30,704 nt of DNA from Oligoflexaceae bacterium (lineage in GTDB: Bacteria > Bdellovibrionota_B > Oligoflexia > Oligoflexales > Oligoflexaceae). A program made the position numbers and the translations under genes. The stretch covers positions 1 through 30,704 of the forward strand of contig CANJJY010000003.1 of the NCBI GenBank assembly GCA_947474445.1, written 5' to 3'. Numbering within the stretch: the stretch's first letter is position 1; the number at the start of each line of letters is the position of its first letter. Below, in pieces: positions 15,329-23,897 of the stretch. A model generated the notes under the pieces. That model was not told the origin of the DNA, did not search any database, and saw only the letters and a program-made list of their open reading frames with translations.

Positions 15329-15961
15329 ATGAAAACTTTACTTCTTTCCCTAGCTCTGATCAGCTCGAGTGCAGCTTTCGCGAACCCTATTTCCCTGGTT
15401 AAAGCCAAAGGTTATGAAATCCAAGAAATTCCCTCCGACCTCGCCGATACGATTATGGTGCCCGGTAGCGATGCCGATGGCCTGCCTGAGCGTCTCCAAG
15501 GGATCTTCTGGATGGACGGCAATCCCTTGCCAGACGAATTGATTTCCTTTGCGAATTCAAACTGGAACGAAGAAGAGAAGACTTTGGCGATCAAGGTTTA
15601 TAGCAACGACGTTTGGAGCTGGCACAACAATCCAGCCGGTCGTTCCCTCTACGAACTCGCTCTCTTCGGTGAACTCACCTATGAATTTAAATTTAACGAC
15701 GATCTGACTCTCATGAATATCACCCCGGTTCTGACGGTCGGCGGACATCGCTTGTCGCCTCCCGAATTTTTGTTGAAGTTCGGCTCGCGCTATGTCGACG
15801 ACAAGTTGTGGCTGCGTGATTCGGCTTTCTTTGGCCAGCCCGTAGGAACCTATAACCTCCGCCGCGTCATCGACCAAAATGGTGTTCGCGACGAGAAGGT
15901 CTGGGCCGCTTACCTGAAGCAGGCTCCCAAAAGCTCGTTTGTCATCAAGCAAGCTAACTAA
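15329..15961 (+). CDS. Secreted protein of unknown function
   Basis: I do not recognise this 210-residue protein. Residues 1-18 are a typical Sec signal peptide ending AAFA, so the mature protein should be periplasmic or outside the cell. The mature part is rich in Trp, Tyr and Phe (IFWMDG, DVWSWHNN, KLWLRDSAFF), has no Cys and no membrane segment, and alternates short hydrophobic stretches as a beta-rich fold would. CGGAG lies about ten bases before ATG 15329. A strong terminator begins 40 nt after the stop, so it is probably a monocistronic gene. The signal peptide, binding site and terminator make it a confident gene with no assigned role. Confidence 0.85.
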   Translation: MKTLLLSLALISSSAAFANPISLVKAKGYEIQEIPSDLADTIMVPGSDADGLPERLQGIFWMDGNPLPDELISFANSNWNEEEKTLAIKVYSNDVWSWHNNPAGRSLYELALFGELTYEFKFNDDLTLMNITPVLTVGGHRLSPPEFLLKFGSRYVDDKLWLRDSAFFGQPVGTYNLRRVIDQNGVRDEKVWAAYLKQAPKSSFVIKQAN

Positions 15962-16000
15962 TTCACTCTCGCATCGGCCAAAGCTGATGCTCTGCTCATG

Positions 16001-16034
16001 AATCACTGGGGTATCATCCCCGGTGATTTTTTTA
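16001..16034 (+). terminator. Rho-independent terminator after the secreted-protein gene
   Basis: AATCACTGGGG at 16001-16011 pairs with CCCCGGTGATT at 16018-16028 (one G-T pair) around a 6-nt loop and runs into a T-rich tail at 16027-16037. A smaller hairpin, GCATCGGC at 15971-15978 with GCTGATGC at 15983-15990, precedes it. Confidence 0.9.
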
Positions 16035-16037
16035 TTT

Positions 16038-16356
16038 TGCGAAGTTTAACTTCTGAATCAATTTTAAATTTGTTAGCTTCAGCCGGTATCGCTCGCTCTC
16101 ACGATCTCCCGACCGGGTCGATCATGAGCCGTATGCGGGGGCTTATTTATATCCCTCACTCTGAGCGTCAGGAGTTGAGGTCACCCTCTCGGTCGCAAGA
16201 ACCCGAGTATTTTGAAGCCGCACCGGCTCCAGATCTCGCGGAAGGCGATCGAGAAACTTATGAATGGTCGCTTCGCCATCATCCCTGATTTAAGCGTGGC
16301 TTTCCCTTGCGAAAGCCCTATGATGATCCCCTCGCTGACTCAACAGAGGATCACCC
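16038..16356. other. Non-coding stretch between terminator and prohibitin-family gene
   Basis: About 320 bases without a convincing gene. Short frames exist (for example from ATG 16124 to 16288) but lack a ribosome binding site and a protein-like pattern. Near the end, GGCTTTC at 16298-16304 and GAAAGCC at 16311-16317 form a 7-bp hairpin. TATGAT at 16319-16324 could be a -10 box for the downstream gene, though no matching -35 box is present. I see no tRNA or recognisable riboswitch. Confidence 0.4.
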
Positions 16357-17151
16357 ATGTCCGAACTTTCGCCGAAATCATTGCTCTATGGCCTTCTCGC
16401 TCTGGCCGCGGTCATTATCATCTACTCCAGCTTCTACATCGTTTCACCGGGGAATCGAGGTATTATCGTCACCCTAGGCAAGACTGAAGAGCTGGCGAAG
16501 CAGGAAGGAGTCGGTTTTAAGGCACCGATGATCTCCAGCCTCTATCAAGTCTCGATCCGCCAGCAGACAGAAGGTGTCAAGGCGGAGTGCTATTCGTCAG
16601 ATCTTCAGCAGGTCAATATCAACATCAAGGTCCTCTACCGTATTCCCGAAGCCAAGGTCGTCACTATTTTCCGCCAATATTTCGGTAATCCCTTCGATTC
16701 GCTGGTCGCCCCCCGCGTTCAAGAAGCGCTGAAAGAAGCGACGGCGCAAGAAAGCGCGGAAGGCATCGTCAAGGGCCGCGAACGCATCAAACTGCGCGTC
16801 CTCGAGTCGGCTCAGGCGAAGATCCACGATCTCGTCGTCATCGAGGATATCGTGATTGAAAACGTGACCCTGTCCAAGGAACTCGAAAAGGCCATTGAAG
16901 AAAAAATGGTGCAAGAGCAGGAAGCCGCCAAATCCAAATTTCTCAAAGACAAAGCCAAGGTTGAAGCCGAAACAGCTGAGATCCGCGCGACCGGTGAGGC
17001 CCGAGCGATCGACATCCGAGGCGAAGCGATCAGAAAGAACCCGAGTATCATCGAATTGCAGATGATAGAAAAGTGGAATGGCGTCTCGCCTCTGGTGATA
17101 GGCCAAACAGCCGGGAATTTTGTTTTACCTCTAGAAAACCGTAGGAAGTGA
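16357..17151 (+). CDS. Prohibitin/SPFH-domain membrane protein
   Basis: A 264-residue SPFH (stomatin/prohibitin/flotillin/HflK-C) protein. Residues about 8-30 are a single N-terminal membrane helix, followed by the start of the SPFH domain (VSPGNRGIIVTLGK). The central part includes VNINIKVLYRIPE, then a long charged coiled coil at about 185-225 (KSKFLKDKAKVEAETAEIRATGEARA). The C-terminus has ELQMIEKWNGVSPLVIG, as in bacterial prohibitin homologues. Such proteins form ring assemblies that organise membranes or hold proteases such as FtsH. No protease or NfeD partner lies next to it here, which argues for the prohibitin group and against HflK/HflC or stomatin operons. AGAGGA precedes ATG 16357. 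Confidence 0.92.
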   Translation: MSELSPKSLLYGLLALAAVIIIYSSFYIVSPGNRGIIVTLGKTEELAKQEGVGFKAPMISSLYQVSIRQQTEGVKAECYSSDLQQVNINIKVLYRIPEAKVVTIFRQYFGNPFDSLVAPRVQEALKEATAQESAEGIVKGRERIKLRVLESAQAKIHDLVVIEDIVIENVTLSKELEKAIEEKMVQEQEAAKSKFLKDKAKVEAETAEIRATGEARAIDIRGEAIRKNPSIIELQMIEKWNGVSPLVIGQTAGNFVLPLENRRK

Positions 17152-17162
17152 GCTGAAGGCAG

Positions 17163-17182
17163 AGGGCTGCTCATGCAGCCCT
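17163..17182. terminator. Hairpin between two convergent genes
   Basis: A perfect 8-bp stem, AGGGCTGC at 17163-17170 with GCAGCCCT at 17175-17182, and a 4-nt loop. It sits in the 47-nt gap between the prohibitin-family gene and the leftward lipoprotein gene. Neither strand has a long T run after it, so it may be only a weak or assisted terminator serving both. Confidence 0.5.
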
Positions 17183-17198
17183 ATCCTTATAGCGATCA

Positions 17199-18461
17199 TC
17201 AGAGGCTAGGAGAATAACTGAGACTGCTGCATAGGTTAGAGCCATCTTGATCAATATCAAAGGCCGACATGCAACTGGGTTCAGTCATAAAGTCTTCCAT
17301 TTTAGCTTCAATCGTAAGATCGGCCGTGCCTGTACAATCGTAAGTCTCAGCCTTGGCAAAGGTCAGATCGAGGGTGTCGCCGGTGGCAGCGAGGAGTTCG
17401 GTTGCCCGCGATTTAACTTTGTCCAGACGGATCTCGGAAGCATTGAGCGCGAGGGTGTCGCCGTTCCATCCTTCAAGGTAAGTCGATGGCGAAGCATTCC
17501 CTTCGGTCTGCTTGATGAGTGCAGCGCCGTCTCCATAAGCAATTTTGGTAATTGCATAGAGTTCATCCTCTTTATTCTTGTCGAGAATTTCTGTGAAACT
17601 CAAGTATTGAGTCAGTCGATCGCCGACTTTTTCATAGCCCAGTACTTCGATATGGCCGGCACTTTGTTTGACTTTTGAGTGAACCGAACGAGTATCACTG
17701 CTTTCGGCGTAATCAATCAGCTTGAGTCCTACCATCTTACCTTTGCTATCGACCTGACCGTCAACATCGGCACGAATCACGACGGGTGCTGAACCTTTAT
17801 CGCTCTGAGCGCGCGCGTGAACCTTGAGCACTCCATCCGTTATCGTTTGCTTTACATATCCTGATTGCGTTAGCTTAGCTCCTTGGCCCTCACACGTGAA
17901 ATTCTCAAAGCTCTTGACGCCACCCGCCTCATCAGCTTCGAATGCAAACTTCATGCGATAGGTCATGGACCCTTGAGGCATCGTTATCTTGATATCCCAA
18001 GTCTGGGGTTCAACTGCCTTGATCGTTGCAGCCTTGGAAGCCATCGTGCGAAGAATACAAAGATGCATATCGGGAGTTGAAGATTCCTTGAAGAATTTCA
18101 TGGCATTATTGACGGTTTCGCAACAAGCCTTGCTGCCTGAAGCTGTATTAAAAGCAGCGTTTATAGTGCTTGCCTTATCGCCTAGGGAAACTCCCGTAGA
18201 GGCGGTCAATTGAAGTCCCGAGCCTATCTGAAGTTTGTCAAAATTTCGCGCCTCGACGGCCGCTGTTGAAGTATCGGTGACTGCAAACGCTTTCACAGGA
18301 TCGGTGACAGCAACAATTTTTTCGACCGTAGAGATTTGTAAGGTACCAGCTGTACTGGGAGTCGACGTCGCTGCCGCGTCTGTGTCCGCGTCTTTATTAC
18401 CGTCGCAGGAAAGGCTTAAAGTGAGGAACGAAAGGGAAATCAAACGTAGCGAAAGAGCCAT
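17199..18461 (-). CDS. Lipoprotein of unknown function, 420 residues
   Basis: No family is recognised. The product begins with a lipoprotein signal, SFLTLSLSC, lipidated Cys at 19, followed by a low-complexity Asp/Ala/Thr/Ser spacer to about residue 40. The body is beta-rich in appearance, with repeated strand-like stretches (YRMKFAFEAD, GVLKVHARAQSD, VVIRADVDGQVD). It contains several Cys, including an adjacent pair in KACCE and a C-terminal group, suggesting disulfides outside the cytoplasm. ATG 18461 is chosen over the in-frame start at 18479 because GAGG lies five bases before it and it gives a clean signal peptide. It is convergent with the prohibitin-family gene. Codon use looks like that of its neighbours, so there is no sign of transfer. 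Confidence 0.78.
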   Translation of the reverse strand: MALSLRLISLSFLTLSLSCDGNKDADTDAAATSTPSTAGTLQISTVEKIVAVTDPVKAFAVTDTSTAAVEARNFDKLQIGSGLQLTASTGVSLGDKASTINAAFNTASGSKACCETVNNAMKFFKESSTPDMHLCILRTMASKAATIKAVEPQTWDIKITMPQGSMTYRMKFAFEADEAGGVKSFENFTCEGQGAKLTQSGYVKQTITDGVLKVHARAQSDKGSAPVVIRADVDGQVDSKGKMVGLKLIDYAESSDTRSVHSKVKQSAGHIEVLGYEKVGDRLTQYLSFTEILDKNKEDELYAITKIAYGDGAALIKQTEGNASPSTYLEGWNGDTLALNASEIRLDKVKSRATELLAATGDTLDLTFAKAETYDCTGTADLTIEAKMEDFMTEPSCMSAFDIDQDGSNLCSSLSYSPSL

Positions 18462-18699
18462 ACGAACCTCATAGGACAATGGATGATCACAGATGACATC
18501 AAAGGCCCTATTATTTCGGCTTTGAGATTAATTTCTTTAGACGAAAGCGATGAGCGCGGAACTTGATTTTACCCCAAAAAAATCTTCACACATCTATGTT
18601 TCTAGAAGGTTTATGTATGAGCAATCTTTCCAAGAATCCCCCCCCTGTGGGATGAGAAAGGGGGGGAGATTTATCAAAACACCAAAAACTGCGCGGCAG

Positions 18700-20901
18700 C
18701 TAAAAGACTATCGGCTGCGCACCGCGCTCCCCTAAACTCCCTATGACCGCTGCATCGGTGAGCCCCATGCGATGGAGCTCTGCAAGGACCGCAGCAGCCG
18801 CGGAAGCGGAGACGGCTAAAAGGAGCCCGCCAGCGGTTTGCGGATCGCCCCATAAACTCCACAAGGACTGCGGGATAGCACCGCGTATGAGCTGGTCCTC
18901 AAACCGTTTATTGGCGGGATAAAGGCTGCTAAAAACCCCGGATTCCGCCAATGTCAGCGCTCTCGGTAGAAGAGGAATTCGATCTCGATCGAGACGCGCG
19001 CTCAACCGCCCAGGTGTGAGCATTTCAAGGAGATGTCCGAGCAAGCCAAAGCCGGTGATGTCAGTCGACGCATGAATAGAAGGCTGCCCCAGCAAGAGCA
19101 AGAGATCCGACGGTGTCTGGAGCATGCTGCTCAAGGCGGCATCAATCCACCGCCCAGAGGCCAGTCCCTGCATCGCGCCGGCAAAAATCATCCCTGTACC
19201 CAGCGCCTTGGTCAGAATCAACTGGTCACCGCTCTCTCCCCCATCTTTACGCAAGAGCCGGGATCGCGCTAGCCCGTTAACGGACAGCCCGATCGCTAGC
19301 TTCTCTCCTTCCGCCGTGTGACCGCCGATCAACTTCGCCCCGAGCCTACGCAGCTGTGAAGCGACGCCGGCCATCAGTTGATAAAGTTGATCGGCCTGGA
19401 GATGATCGGCGGCCTCGGGCAAGACAGCCAGGACCATAGCACTATGAGGAGTCGCGCCCTTCGCGATGATGTCATTGAAAGCATGGACCGTGGCCAATCG
19501 ACCCGCATCGAAGGGATCGTCGATGAGAGAAGGAAAATAATCGATCGACTGCAGCACGCGTTCACCTGCCGGCGCCTGCCAAAGGCTCACGTCTTCGCGT
19601 GCGGCCAGTCCCCATTCTATCCCCTCACCCACCAAGACGTCGGGAAAGTCTCGGGAAATCGCCTGCAAAACCTCAGACAGTACATGCGCGCCGACCTTGG
19701 CTCCGCATCCGAGACATCGCATAGACGTGGCCGCTTCGTCTTCTGCACCCTTGGTCATAGACCCGGAAGGTCCCATCGAGAGCGGTAGGCGACTGAACTG
19801 TTCCATGAATCGACGGTCGATCCATTCCTTGAGTTTCCAGCACCATGCGCCTTCCTTCACCCAAGGGCCACGAATCGCCAGCGCTTGTCCCGGCTCAGTG
19901 CCGAGCAGCAGCAAATAATTCTTCTGCAGCTTGATGCTTTCCAGGGGCTGTCCATCGAGAGACCGCCGGAGATTGGCCCATAAAGGACCTCCCTGTCTGA
20001 CGGCAAATACCCCTGATTTGGGGCGTTTTTGGCCCTCCACGCTCGCACAGTCGCCGACCGCGAACACATGCGGAGACCCCACCGAGGCAAGCGTATCAGC
20101 GACGAGCAAAAAACCCTGAGCATCGAGAGTCAGGCCACTCGCCTTGAACCACTCGGGAGCGGAAGCTTCGCTGGCCCAAAAGAGAGCATCAAACGCGAGC
20201 GAACTGCCGTCTGCGAAAACTATATTTCCCTCGTTCACGGCCGTCGCCCGCCGTTCGAGGAGAACGCGTATGCCGCGACGCGATAGAATAGCTGTGATAC
20301 GGCGCCGCGCACGGGCCGGAGCTTGTGGAAACAACTCAGAGCTGCTTTGAACGACAGTGATACGGGTTTTGCCTTTGAGCCGCGTGGCCATGGCGAGCGC
20401 GATCTCAACGCCACCCGCTCCGCCGCCGACGATGAGGATTTCACCTGGCGGCGCCGCGAGAACTTCCTCCCATCGCTGGAGGAGCCGCGGGACAGGCTTC
20501 AGCGGAACGGACCACTTTTCAGCCCCGGGAACCATGTTTAACTGGGGTGTGCTGCCGACATTGATCGACACCCGATCGTAGGCCAAAGTAGGCCTTGCGC
20601 CTGAGCCTTCGGCAGACCCCGCAGCAAAATAGATCCTTTGAGCCTCAGGATCTATCTTCGCGACCGCCGCGCGAATAAACTGCGCTCCTGCCGCCCGGGC
20701 CAGCCGCCGCAAATCGATATGCATCTCTTCTCGGGCATAGTGTCCGGCGATATAGCCAGGCAACATGCCCGAATAAGGCGCTTCACTCGCATTGGAAATG
20801 AGAATCAATTCGACATCAGACCGCGGTTTCATAGCCCACATGCGCAAAACCAAAGCGTGCGCATGACCGCCGCCGACGAGCACCAATCTCAAGCGTCGCA
20901 T
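18700..20901 (-). CDS. selD: Flavoprotein (NDH-like)-selenophosphate synthase fusion, SelD
   Basis: Makes selenophosphate from selenide and ATP. The 733-residue protein has two parts. Residues 1 to about 370 are a pyridine-nucleotide-disulfide/NDH-2-like oxidoreductase. FAD binding starts at VLVGGGHAHA (7-16), a second dinucleotide fold at ILIVGGGAGG (155-164), and VFAVGDCA (279-286) closes the FAD site. Residues about 390-733 are SelD: CLGCGAKVGAHVLSEVL carries the catalytic Cys399 (Cys, not selenocysteine) and Lys402, followed by SIDYFPSLIDDPF and LIGGHTAEGEKLAIG. Such fusions are known, and the flavoprotein part is thought to supply reduced selenium, which is unproven here. The start at 20901 overlaps the end of mnmH by 13 nt, so the two are translationally linked. 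Confidence 0.95.
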   Translation of the reverse strand: MRRLRLVLVGGGHAHALVLRMWAMKPRSDVELILISNASEAPYSGMLPGYIAGHYAREEMHIDLRRLARAAGAQFIRAAVAKIDPEAQRIYFAAGSAEGSGARPTLAYDRVSINVGSTPQLNMVPGAEKWSVPLKPVPRLLQRWEEVLAAPPGEILIVGGGAGGVEIALAMATRLKGKTRITVVQSSSELFPQAPARARRRITAILSRRGIRVLLERRATAVNEGNIVFADGSSLAFDALFWASEASAPEWFKASGLTLDAQGFLLVADTLASVGSPHVFAVGDCASVEGQKRPKSGVFAVRQGGPLWANLRRSLDGQPLESIKLQKNYLLLLGTEPGQALAIRGPWVKEGAWCWKLKEWIDRRFMEQFSRLPLSMGPSGSMTKGAEDEAATSMRCLGCGAKVGAHVLSEVLQAISRDFPDVLVGEGIEWGLAAREDVSLWQAPAGERVLQSIDYFPSLIDDPFDAGRLATVHAFNDIIAKGATPHSAMVLAVLPEAADHLQADQLYQLMAGVASQLRRLGAKLIGGHTAEGEKLAIGLSVNGLARSRLLRKDGGESGDQLILTKALGTGMIFAGAMQGLASGRWIDAALSSMLQTPSDLLLLLGQPSIHASTDITGFGLLGHLLEMLTPGRLSARLDRDRIPLLPRALTLAESGVFSSLYPANKRFEDQLIRGAIPQSLWSLWGDPQTAGGLLLAVSASAAAAVLAELHRMGLTDAAVIGSLGERGAQPIVF

Positions 20902-21977
20902 CGCAGTGCATCACCCTTCTCGAGCAGCCAAGCTCGGCAGGCTTCACTATCACCGGTGAAGAGCACGCGCCTCTGATGACGAGCGGCCGCGTGGTGATAG
21001 CGTTTATCGTAGTAGTTCTCGAGGAGATCACCGATCCAATCGCGATGCAGGTCTTCATCCCCATCGCTGCGAAAGGCTGCAATCATTTTCTCGCGGATGC
21101 GCCCCGCGTGAATGTCGAGACGCCGTTCGATACAAGCAAACGACGCCAACGCATGCTGCCGCAAGCGCGCCCGCTCGGGACCTTGACTGAGACTGTCCCC
21201 GATGTATTCCCGATAGATCCGGCGCGTGCGCGCTTCCATCGAATCTTCCACCCGAATCACCGGCGCAAGCCGCATTTTTGCTAGAAGAGCTTCCGGGACG
21301 CAGCGAACCCCGAGCAATCGACTCTCGTCTTCGATGAGCCTGGGTGCCGGTTGATGACTCTTTAAAAGAATCTGCATCGCAATGTCATTTTCAAAGGTCG
21401 TCTGCGCCGGCTGAGGTTGGTCTAACCATGAACCAAAAGCACTGCCGCGATGATGGGCGGCGGCTTCGAGATCGATCTGCGGCAGAGACAAAGAACGCAA
21501 GAGTTCGGTCTTTCCACTTCCTGTCAGCCCCTGGAGGACGATGAGCTCGGGCGCTTGTTCGACGTAAGTCCTGAGACCATTACGCACCGCTTTATAGCCG
21601 CCTTCGAGCTGCTGAACATCGAGCCCGGCATCGCGCAACCACTCGGTCACGATCTGAGAACGCAGACCTCCCCGCCAGCACATAATAATTCCGCGGCGCG
21701 CAGGACTTTGAGAGATGGCACGAGACCAGGCTTCGATGCGTGCGGTCTGATGAGGACCGACGAGTTTTTCACCCAAGGCAATGGCGGCCTCTTGCCCCTC
21801 GTTTTTATAAGCGATTCCAATTTCATGACGCTCGGCCTGCAGCAGCAGAGGAATATTGATCGTCCCCGGCAAGGCGGCTTTCTCGAACTCGAGTTCCGAG
21901 CGCACATCGATCCAGGCAGCGGCAGGACCGGGTTGAATGAGATAAGAAAATAGAGATGCGAGCGAAAGTTTTTCCAT
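20889..21977 (-). CDS. mnmH: tRNA 2-selenouridine synthase (MnmH/SelU)
   Basis: Replaces sulfur by selenium at the wobble 2-thiouridine of certain tRNAs, using selenophosphate and a geranylated intermediate. The N-terminal rhodanese domain carries the active Cys100 in CWRGGLRSQ, the signature of this enzyme. The C-terminal domain begins with a P-loop, GLTGSGKT at 150-157. The product from ATG 21977 is 362 residues, matching the usual length of about 364. An in-frame TTG at 22013 would add 12 residues, and neither start has a strong binding site. It overlaps the SelD fusion downstream, which provides its substrate. No SelA, SelB or selC is seen in this window, so tRNA modification is the only selenium use visible. 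Confidence 0.95.
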   Translation of the reverse strand: MEKLSLASLFSYLIQPGPAAAWIDVRSELEFEKAALPGTINIPLLLQAERHEIGIAYKNEGQEAAIALGEKLVGPHQTARIEAWSRAISQSPARRGIIMCWRGGLRSQIVTEWLRDAGLDVQQLEGGYKAVRNGLRTYVEQAPELIVLQGLTGSGKTELLRSLSLPQIDLEAAAHHRGSAFGSWLDQPQPAQTTFENDIAMQILLKSHQPAPRLIEDESRLLGVRCVPEALLAKMRLAPVIRVEDSMEARTRRIYREYIGDSLSQGPERARLRQHALASFACIERRLDIHAGRIREKMIAAFRSDGDEDLHRDWIGDLLENYYDKRYHHAAARHQRRVLFTGDSEACRAWLLEKGDALRCDA

Positions 21978-22052
21978 GCCAAGGGGTATAGCAAAGCTGG
22001 AGACAGGGAGCAAGCTAGCGGCGATAGCCCCCTGTGAGTCAGAGAGGTCAGA

Positions 22053-23855
22053 TCAACCGCCCGCGGCCCGCGCACGCGCTAATTGGATAAAAGACGCCAC
22101 GTCCTTTTTGAGGCTCGGGTTGCTCGTTTGCACCTCCAACCTGGCCAGGAGAGCCAGGGTTTCCTGAGGCTTGGCTTGCACGTTTCCATAGAGTATGCGG
22201 GCAAGGTCCCGCGGATGTTCAGCTCGTAAAGGCCCCCCGACAAAGCGCTCGAGGGTCGCAAGCCAGATCTGATCGGCCGACCTCTGAGAAATCCCGGCGA
22301 GAATTCGCTGCCGCGCGCCGCCATCGTTCTCTTCGCGGTAGGCCGTCCAAAGACGCTCGGGAGTCCGCGGATCGCGGGCGAATCGCATAGCGTAATAGGC
22401 CTGGCCACGCAAAATCGGATCATTTCCCTGAAAAACGGGTTCAAATCCATCGATGTGACGCGGACCAATGTTACCTAGCATCGCAAGAGCATCCAATTTT
22501 TCCGCGCGCGAGCCTTGAGACAGAAGTTGCCAGGCTCGATCTTCAATCGCATCGGCTCTTTCACTCGCCGGATCGTCAGCCCTCTGCCTGTTCCCGATCA
22601 CACCGAGAGCCATACGGGCCGAGCGCGCCAGCTCAGGCGTTTGGCTGTCCTCGCTGAATTGTTCGAGAACGTTCTGCGTTTCCATACTTGCCGTCGCTAC
22701 AAAACCGAGACTTGTCACCACCCGAGACTGGACCGCACCATCGTCTCCGCGGCTTTCGATCAGCTTGACGAGAGCGGTTTGCGCAGCGGAACTTCCCACG
22801 GCACTCATCGCTTTAATTGCACCCTTGAGAACGGCATCTGACGCCGAACGTTCGCGCAAGGTTTCGAGGAGAAGCGCAAGCTGTTCGGGATGCAAATAGA
22901 CCCAAGCCTTGAGTTTGAGATAAAGATCTTGCGGCAAAGCTCCGCCGCTGCGAATCGCTTCCAATCGATTTTTCAACTCAGGCCAGGTAGTCCCGCCTAA
23001 GGCCTGCTTTTGTATCATATCCATGTTACTGGGTTCATCCGGTGCGGCAGCGACAAGGGCATGAAGGGCTTTGAGGGCCTCGGCCGACAAAGCAGAGTCA
23101 CCGATAAAGCTCAGATCAATCCAGCTCTGACTCGGCAATTTGCGGCCCCTCAGCTCTAAAACCTCTTCATTCCGCGCTTCAATTTCGCGCAGGTGCGGCG
23201 CTTTATTTTGCCAGGTGATGCGGCTTTCGCCAGTTCCCGTCTCACCGGCGCGCGCATAGGCATAGGATTTTTTCCAAAAACCGGTATCTGGCCGGTTTTC
23301 TGCGGTGAGGGCGTACTGAACCTCGACGCTCTGGTCATCGATCGTTTCTTGCAGCGAAAAGCTCGCGGTTTCTTGATCGATTTTCACGCGCGTCCGCTCG
23401 CCCAACTGCCTCCAAAAAGCCGCAGCCATTCCACTCCGGGCTGGATTCGCGACGGTCAGTTGAAAACCGCTGTTGCCCAGACGCAGAGCACTCCCCTTCT
23501 CGAGAGCTGAAAGGAGATTCTCCTGCCAGAGAGGAGGCACGCGCGTGGCGTCTCTATCGATCGACGTGAGACGTCCCCAGACGGAATACCCCTCATCTTC
23601 GACGGCGAGGATGCTCAAACTCAAAGTCCCCTTGAGACGGACGTTGAGCTCGTCCCCACTTTGCCCTCGGTAATCGAGGGCAAACAGGATTTCTTCTCCG
23701 GGGCGATAAGGAGTTGGCGCGGCCAGAGGAGAGACGGCCGCCGGCAAAAGAGGGGCGAGAGCTCTTTCCGGAGAACGGGGTCGCGACCACCAAGCAGACG
23801 CGAGGGGTAATAAAAAACTGAAAAGGATCAGACATTTTTTTTGCCAAGCTCTCAC
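22053..23855 (-). CDS. Exported HEAT-repeat protein with an N-terminal beta domain
   Basis: A 600-residue protein of unknown function. The chosen GTG start at 23855 has GGAGG eight bases upstream and opens directly on a signal sequence (KKCLILFSFLLPLASA). The frame is open 11 codons further. Residues about 45-230 are strand-rich, beginning YRPGEEILFALDYRG. From about 255 to the end the protein is a helical solenoid with HEAT-like units (for example SDAVLKGAIKAMSAVGSSAA, RSARMALGVIG, KLDALAMLGNIG). A beta-barrel followed by an alpha-solenoid recalls the N-terminal module of vitellogenin-type lipid-transfer proteins, which is my inference from architecture. It follows a secreted beta-rich protein by 42 nt and precedes mnmH by 75 nt, so it may share a transcript with the selenium genes without sharing their role. 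Confidence 0.8.
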   Translation of the reverse strand: MRAWQKKCLILFSFLLPLASAWWSRPRSPERALAPLLPAAVSPLAAPTPYRPGEEILFALDYRGQSGDELNVRLKGTLSLSILAVEDEGYSVWGRLTSIDRDATRVPPLWQENLLSALEKGSALRLGNSGFQLTVANPARSGMAAAFWRQLGERTRVKIDQETASFSLQETIDDQSVEVQYALTAENRPDTGFWKKSYAYARAGETGTGESRITWQNKAPHLREIEARNEEVLELRGRKLPSQSWIDLSFIGDSALSAEALKALHALVAAAPDEPSNMDMIQKQALGGTTWPELKNRLEAIRSGGALPQDLYLKLKAWVYLHPEQLALLLETLRERSASDAVLKGAIKAMSAVGSSAAQTALVKLIESRGDDGAVQSRVVTSLGFVATASMETQNVLEQFSEDSQTPELARSARMALGVIGNRQRADDPASERADAIEDRAWQLLSQGSRAEKLDALAMLGNIGPRHIDGFEPVFQGNDPILRGQAYYAMRFARDPRTPERLWTAYREENDGGARQRILAGISQRSADQIWLATLERFVGGPLRAEHPRDLARILYGNVQAKPQETLALLARLEVQTSNPSLKKDVASFIQLARARAAGG

Positions 23856-23897
23856 GTCTCGTGCCTCCGCCTCTCGGTCATCGCCCACGCCCCTCTG

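Noticed and set aside
15998..16288. Possible small gene between the terminator and the prohibitin-family gene
   Set aside because: The longer version begins inside the terminator hairpin, the shorter one (from 16124) has no ribosome binding site, and neither resembles a protein family.
18638..18666. C-run/G-run pair as a selD terminator
   Set aside because: An eight-C and a seven-G run can pair, but no T tract follows on the leftward strand, so I do not call a terminator. Homopolymer length there may also be uncertain.
18550..18735. Small rightward open frame between the 420-residue lipoprotein and selD
   Set aside because: It has no ribosome binding site, contains poly-C/poly-G runs and overlaps the end of selD.
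19680..19720. Selenocysteine (in-frame UGA) at the SelD active site
   Set aside because: The codon at the nucleophile position is a Cys codon (Cys399) and the frame has no internal UGA.
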